Below are positions 62,829 through 64,000 of a DNA stretch of 64,000 nt, piece after piece. The stretch comes from Prochlorococcus sp. AG-409-N21 (lineage in GTDB: Bacteria; Cyanobacteriota; Cyanobacteriia; PCC-6307; Cyanobiaceae). A program made the translations under genes and the position numbers. Every line of letters starts with the position of its first letter. Position 1 is the stretch's first letter. Location: the NCBI GenBank assembly GCA_003215415.1, contig QCKK01000008.1:1-64000 (forward strand). Direction: 5' to 3'. The notes below the pieces were generated by a model. It ran no database searches and had not been told where the DNA came from. It worked only from the letters and a program-made list of their open reading frames with translations.

Positions 62829-63659
62829 ATGGCGCCCAGCAGGCTGAGTGATAGCCAAAAGAGGGCAATGGTAGAGGAATTTCGCTTGGGAACAACAGCC
62901 GTAAAGCTTGCTGAGTTCTATGGATGCAGTCCAAACACTGTAATCCGCACAGTTAAAGCATTCCTTTCGGATGACGAGTATTTGTCCCTGAAGGCCTCTA
63001 GAGGGAGGAAGGGACCTGCTTCGACAACCAAGAAGGAGTCTTCGTCAATAGATCAAGTAGGTAGCCTTAAAAAAGGCGACGATTCATCTGTTGCCGAGGT
63101 GGCAGCTCCTGCATTATCTGGCTCCGAAAATCAGGATGAAGGGCTAATCCAGGATTTTGGATATTTAGCTAAGGATGCAGGACCCTTGGCATTAGATGAT
63201 GCTGATGATTTTGAAGATTATCAAGAGGGAGAACCTTCTGATGAAAATGAAGTTGATTTGAGTAGTGAGATTCACTTTGAACATCAAATCTTTCATGAAG
63301 TTGTTCCACTTACTTCGGAGCTTTTAATTGACGAAATTCAGGAAGTAGCTTGTAAGCCACTTTGTCCTGGCGATTTACCTAATTGTGTGTATATGTTGGT
63401 AGATAAATCAGTAGAATTGGATGAACGTCCTTTGAAAGATTTTCCTGAATTAGGTGAATTAAATTCAACAGATCAGGATCAAAAAGGAATTTATCTTTTC
63501 TCAAATCCACGCTCTGCTAAGAGACAATGTGGGAGAAGTCAAAGAGTGATTAAGATCCCAGACTCATCTATATTTGAAATAACCGCACCACATCTTTTGT
63601 CAAGGGGAATTACTCGCTTGGTATTGGAAGGGGCTTTATTCGCATTAGATTCTAAATGA
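62829..63659 (+). CDS. putative DNA-binding protein with N-terminal helix-turn-helix
   Basis: A 276-residue protein from ATG 62829 (a GTG just before is also in frame). Residues 5-50 form a transposase/resolvase-like helix-turn-helix (LSDSQKRAMVEEFRLGTTAVKLAEFYGCSPNTVIRTVKAFL). A long acidic disordered linker follows, then a C-terminal domain (IYLFSNPRSAKRQCGRSQRVIKIPDSSIFEIT). It is not a transposase, since no catalytic domain is present. A conserved cyanobacterial family of unknown role is likely. Confidence 0.65.
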   Translation: MAPSRLSDSQKRAMVEEFRLGTTAVKLAEFYGCSPNTVIRTVKAFLSDDEYLSLKASRGRKGPASTTKKESSSIDQVGSLKKGDDSSVAEVAAPALSGSENQDEGLIQDFGYLAKDAGPLALDDADDFEDYQEGEPSDENEVDLSSEIHFEHQIFHEVVPLTSELLIDEIQEVACKPLCPGDLPNCVYMLVDKSVELDERPLKDFPELGELNSTDQDQKGIYLFSNPRSAKRQCGRSQRVIKIPDSSIFEITAPHLLSRGITRLVLEGALFALDSK

Positions 63660-63682
63660 TTTAAGGTCTTTAACTTTTTAAT

Positions 63683-63901
63683 TTATTTAGGTTTAGGGAT
63701 TAAAAGAGCAGCTGAACTTCCTCCACTTATTACCCCTACAATTAATGAAACTCCTACGATAAAGCCTGTTGGGAGGGCGACAGTCTCCCCTGTCCCAATG
63801 TTTAATCGCTTGCGATCACTAAGGTTTTGAGCGCCCAAGCATAGAATGAGAGTTAATATGGTGCCTATAGAGAGACTTCCTACTAGCATTCTAGTTTGCA
63901 T
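63683..63901 (-). CDS. small two-helix membrane protein
   Basis: A 72-residue product with two hydrophobic segments (SLSIGTILTLILCLGAQ and FIVGVSLIVGVISGGSSAALLI), a loop rich in Thr/Gly (NIGTGETVALPTG), and a C-terminal PKPK. ATG 63901 start. Typical cyanobacterial membrane microprotein of unknown function. Confidence 0.6.
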   Translation of the reverse strand: MQTRMLVGSLSIGTILTLILCLGAQNLSDRKRLNIGTGETVALPTGFIVGVSLIVGVISGGSSAALLIPKPK

Positions 63902-63980
63902 GAAATTAGTTGATTTAGTTGTTTCTTTTTAGCTTGCTTAGGCTAAATGGTCTAATTTTTAACTACTTTTTAATAGAGCG

Positions 63981-64000
63981 GTGAAAAAGATTGTAAAGGG
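63981..64000 (+). CDS. possible 5' end of a gene cut by the window edge
   Basis: GTG at 63981 opens a frame (VKKIVK) that runs off the window; AGAG lies 5-8 bases upstream. Too short to identify. Confidence 0.2.

Overview
The window looks like a piece of a small, AT-rich marine picocyanobacterial chromosome, most like Prochlorococcus of a low-light or intermediate-GC clade. The evidence is a kaiB-kaiC pair with no kaiA, an NblS-type histidine kinase, a plant-type ferredoxin, the photosystem II S4-domain protein, cyAbrB, and cyanobacteria-specific families (DUF1825, DUF2237, DUF2839, DUF3086, DUF3119, DUF3721). Genes are tightly packed and there are many very small membrane ORFs. I name the genus from gene content only; a whole-genome comparison was not possible.

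The left third (about 1-20.3 kb) is the variable part. It holds an SDR oxidoreductase, a 2OG-Fe(II) oxygenase-like protein, an AEC permease, a ribbon-helix-helix protein, a cupin lipoprotein and many short hypothetical, secreted or one-helix membrane proteins. It also holds a decayed zinc/manganese ABC transporter locus: the permease gene has an in-frame stop, only the 3' end of the ATPase gene survives, and the latter abuts the tail of a porin-like gene, while the adjacent Fur/Zur-type regulator is intact. A DUF3721 pair lies at 7.3-8.0 kb, one member carrying a strict five-residue glycine repeat. cyAbrB, apt, rpsU (not a long ORF, found by reading the minus strand), a DCC thiol oxidoreductase, DUF2237 and a K+ channel with an RCK domain are the recognisable housekeeping or regulatory genes here.

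The middle (20.3-46 kb) is conserved core: murD, tRNA-Val, the PSII S4 protein, serA-prmA, petF, rnz, a SpoIID-like protein, nagB, truB, rpmA/rplU, kaiBC, nblS, purD, purC, then an outer-membrane assembly and lipid A operon (bamA-lpxC-fabZ-lpxA-lpxB-msrA) whose genes mostly overlap by one to four bases.

The right part (46-64 kb) holds pepA, a GIY-YIG protein, an HhH protein, DUF1825, tyrS, pyrF, a five-gene minus-strand operon (GPH transporter, MlaE permease, DUF3119, DUF3086, plsY) that joins lipid transport and phospholipid synthesis, tRNA-Gly, a glycogen debranching enzyme, a metallo-beta-lactamase-fold protein lacking the metal motif, HU, glutamyl-Q tRNA(Asp) synthetase, a TSUP permease and tRNA-Arg.

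I see no prophage, IS element, CRISPR array or rRNA. The points most worth following are the znu locus decay and rearrangement junction, the KaiC C-terminal tail that looks shortened where KaiA would bind, the DUF3721/pentad protein, and several translationally coupled or isolated microproteins that standard gene calling would miss.
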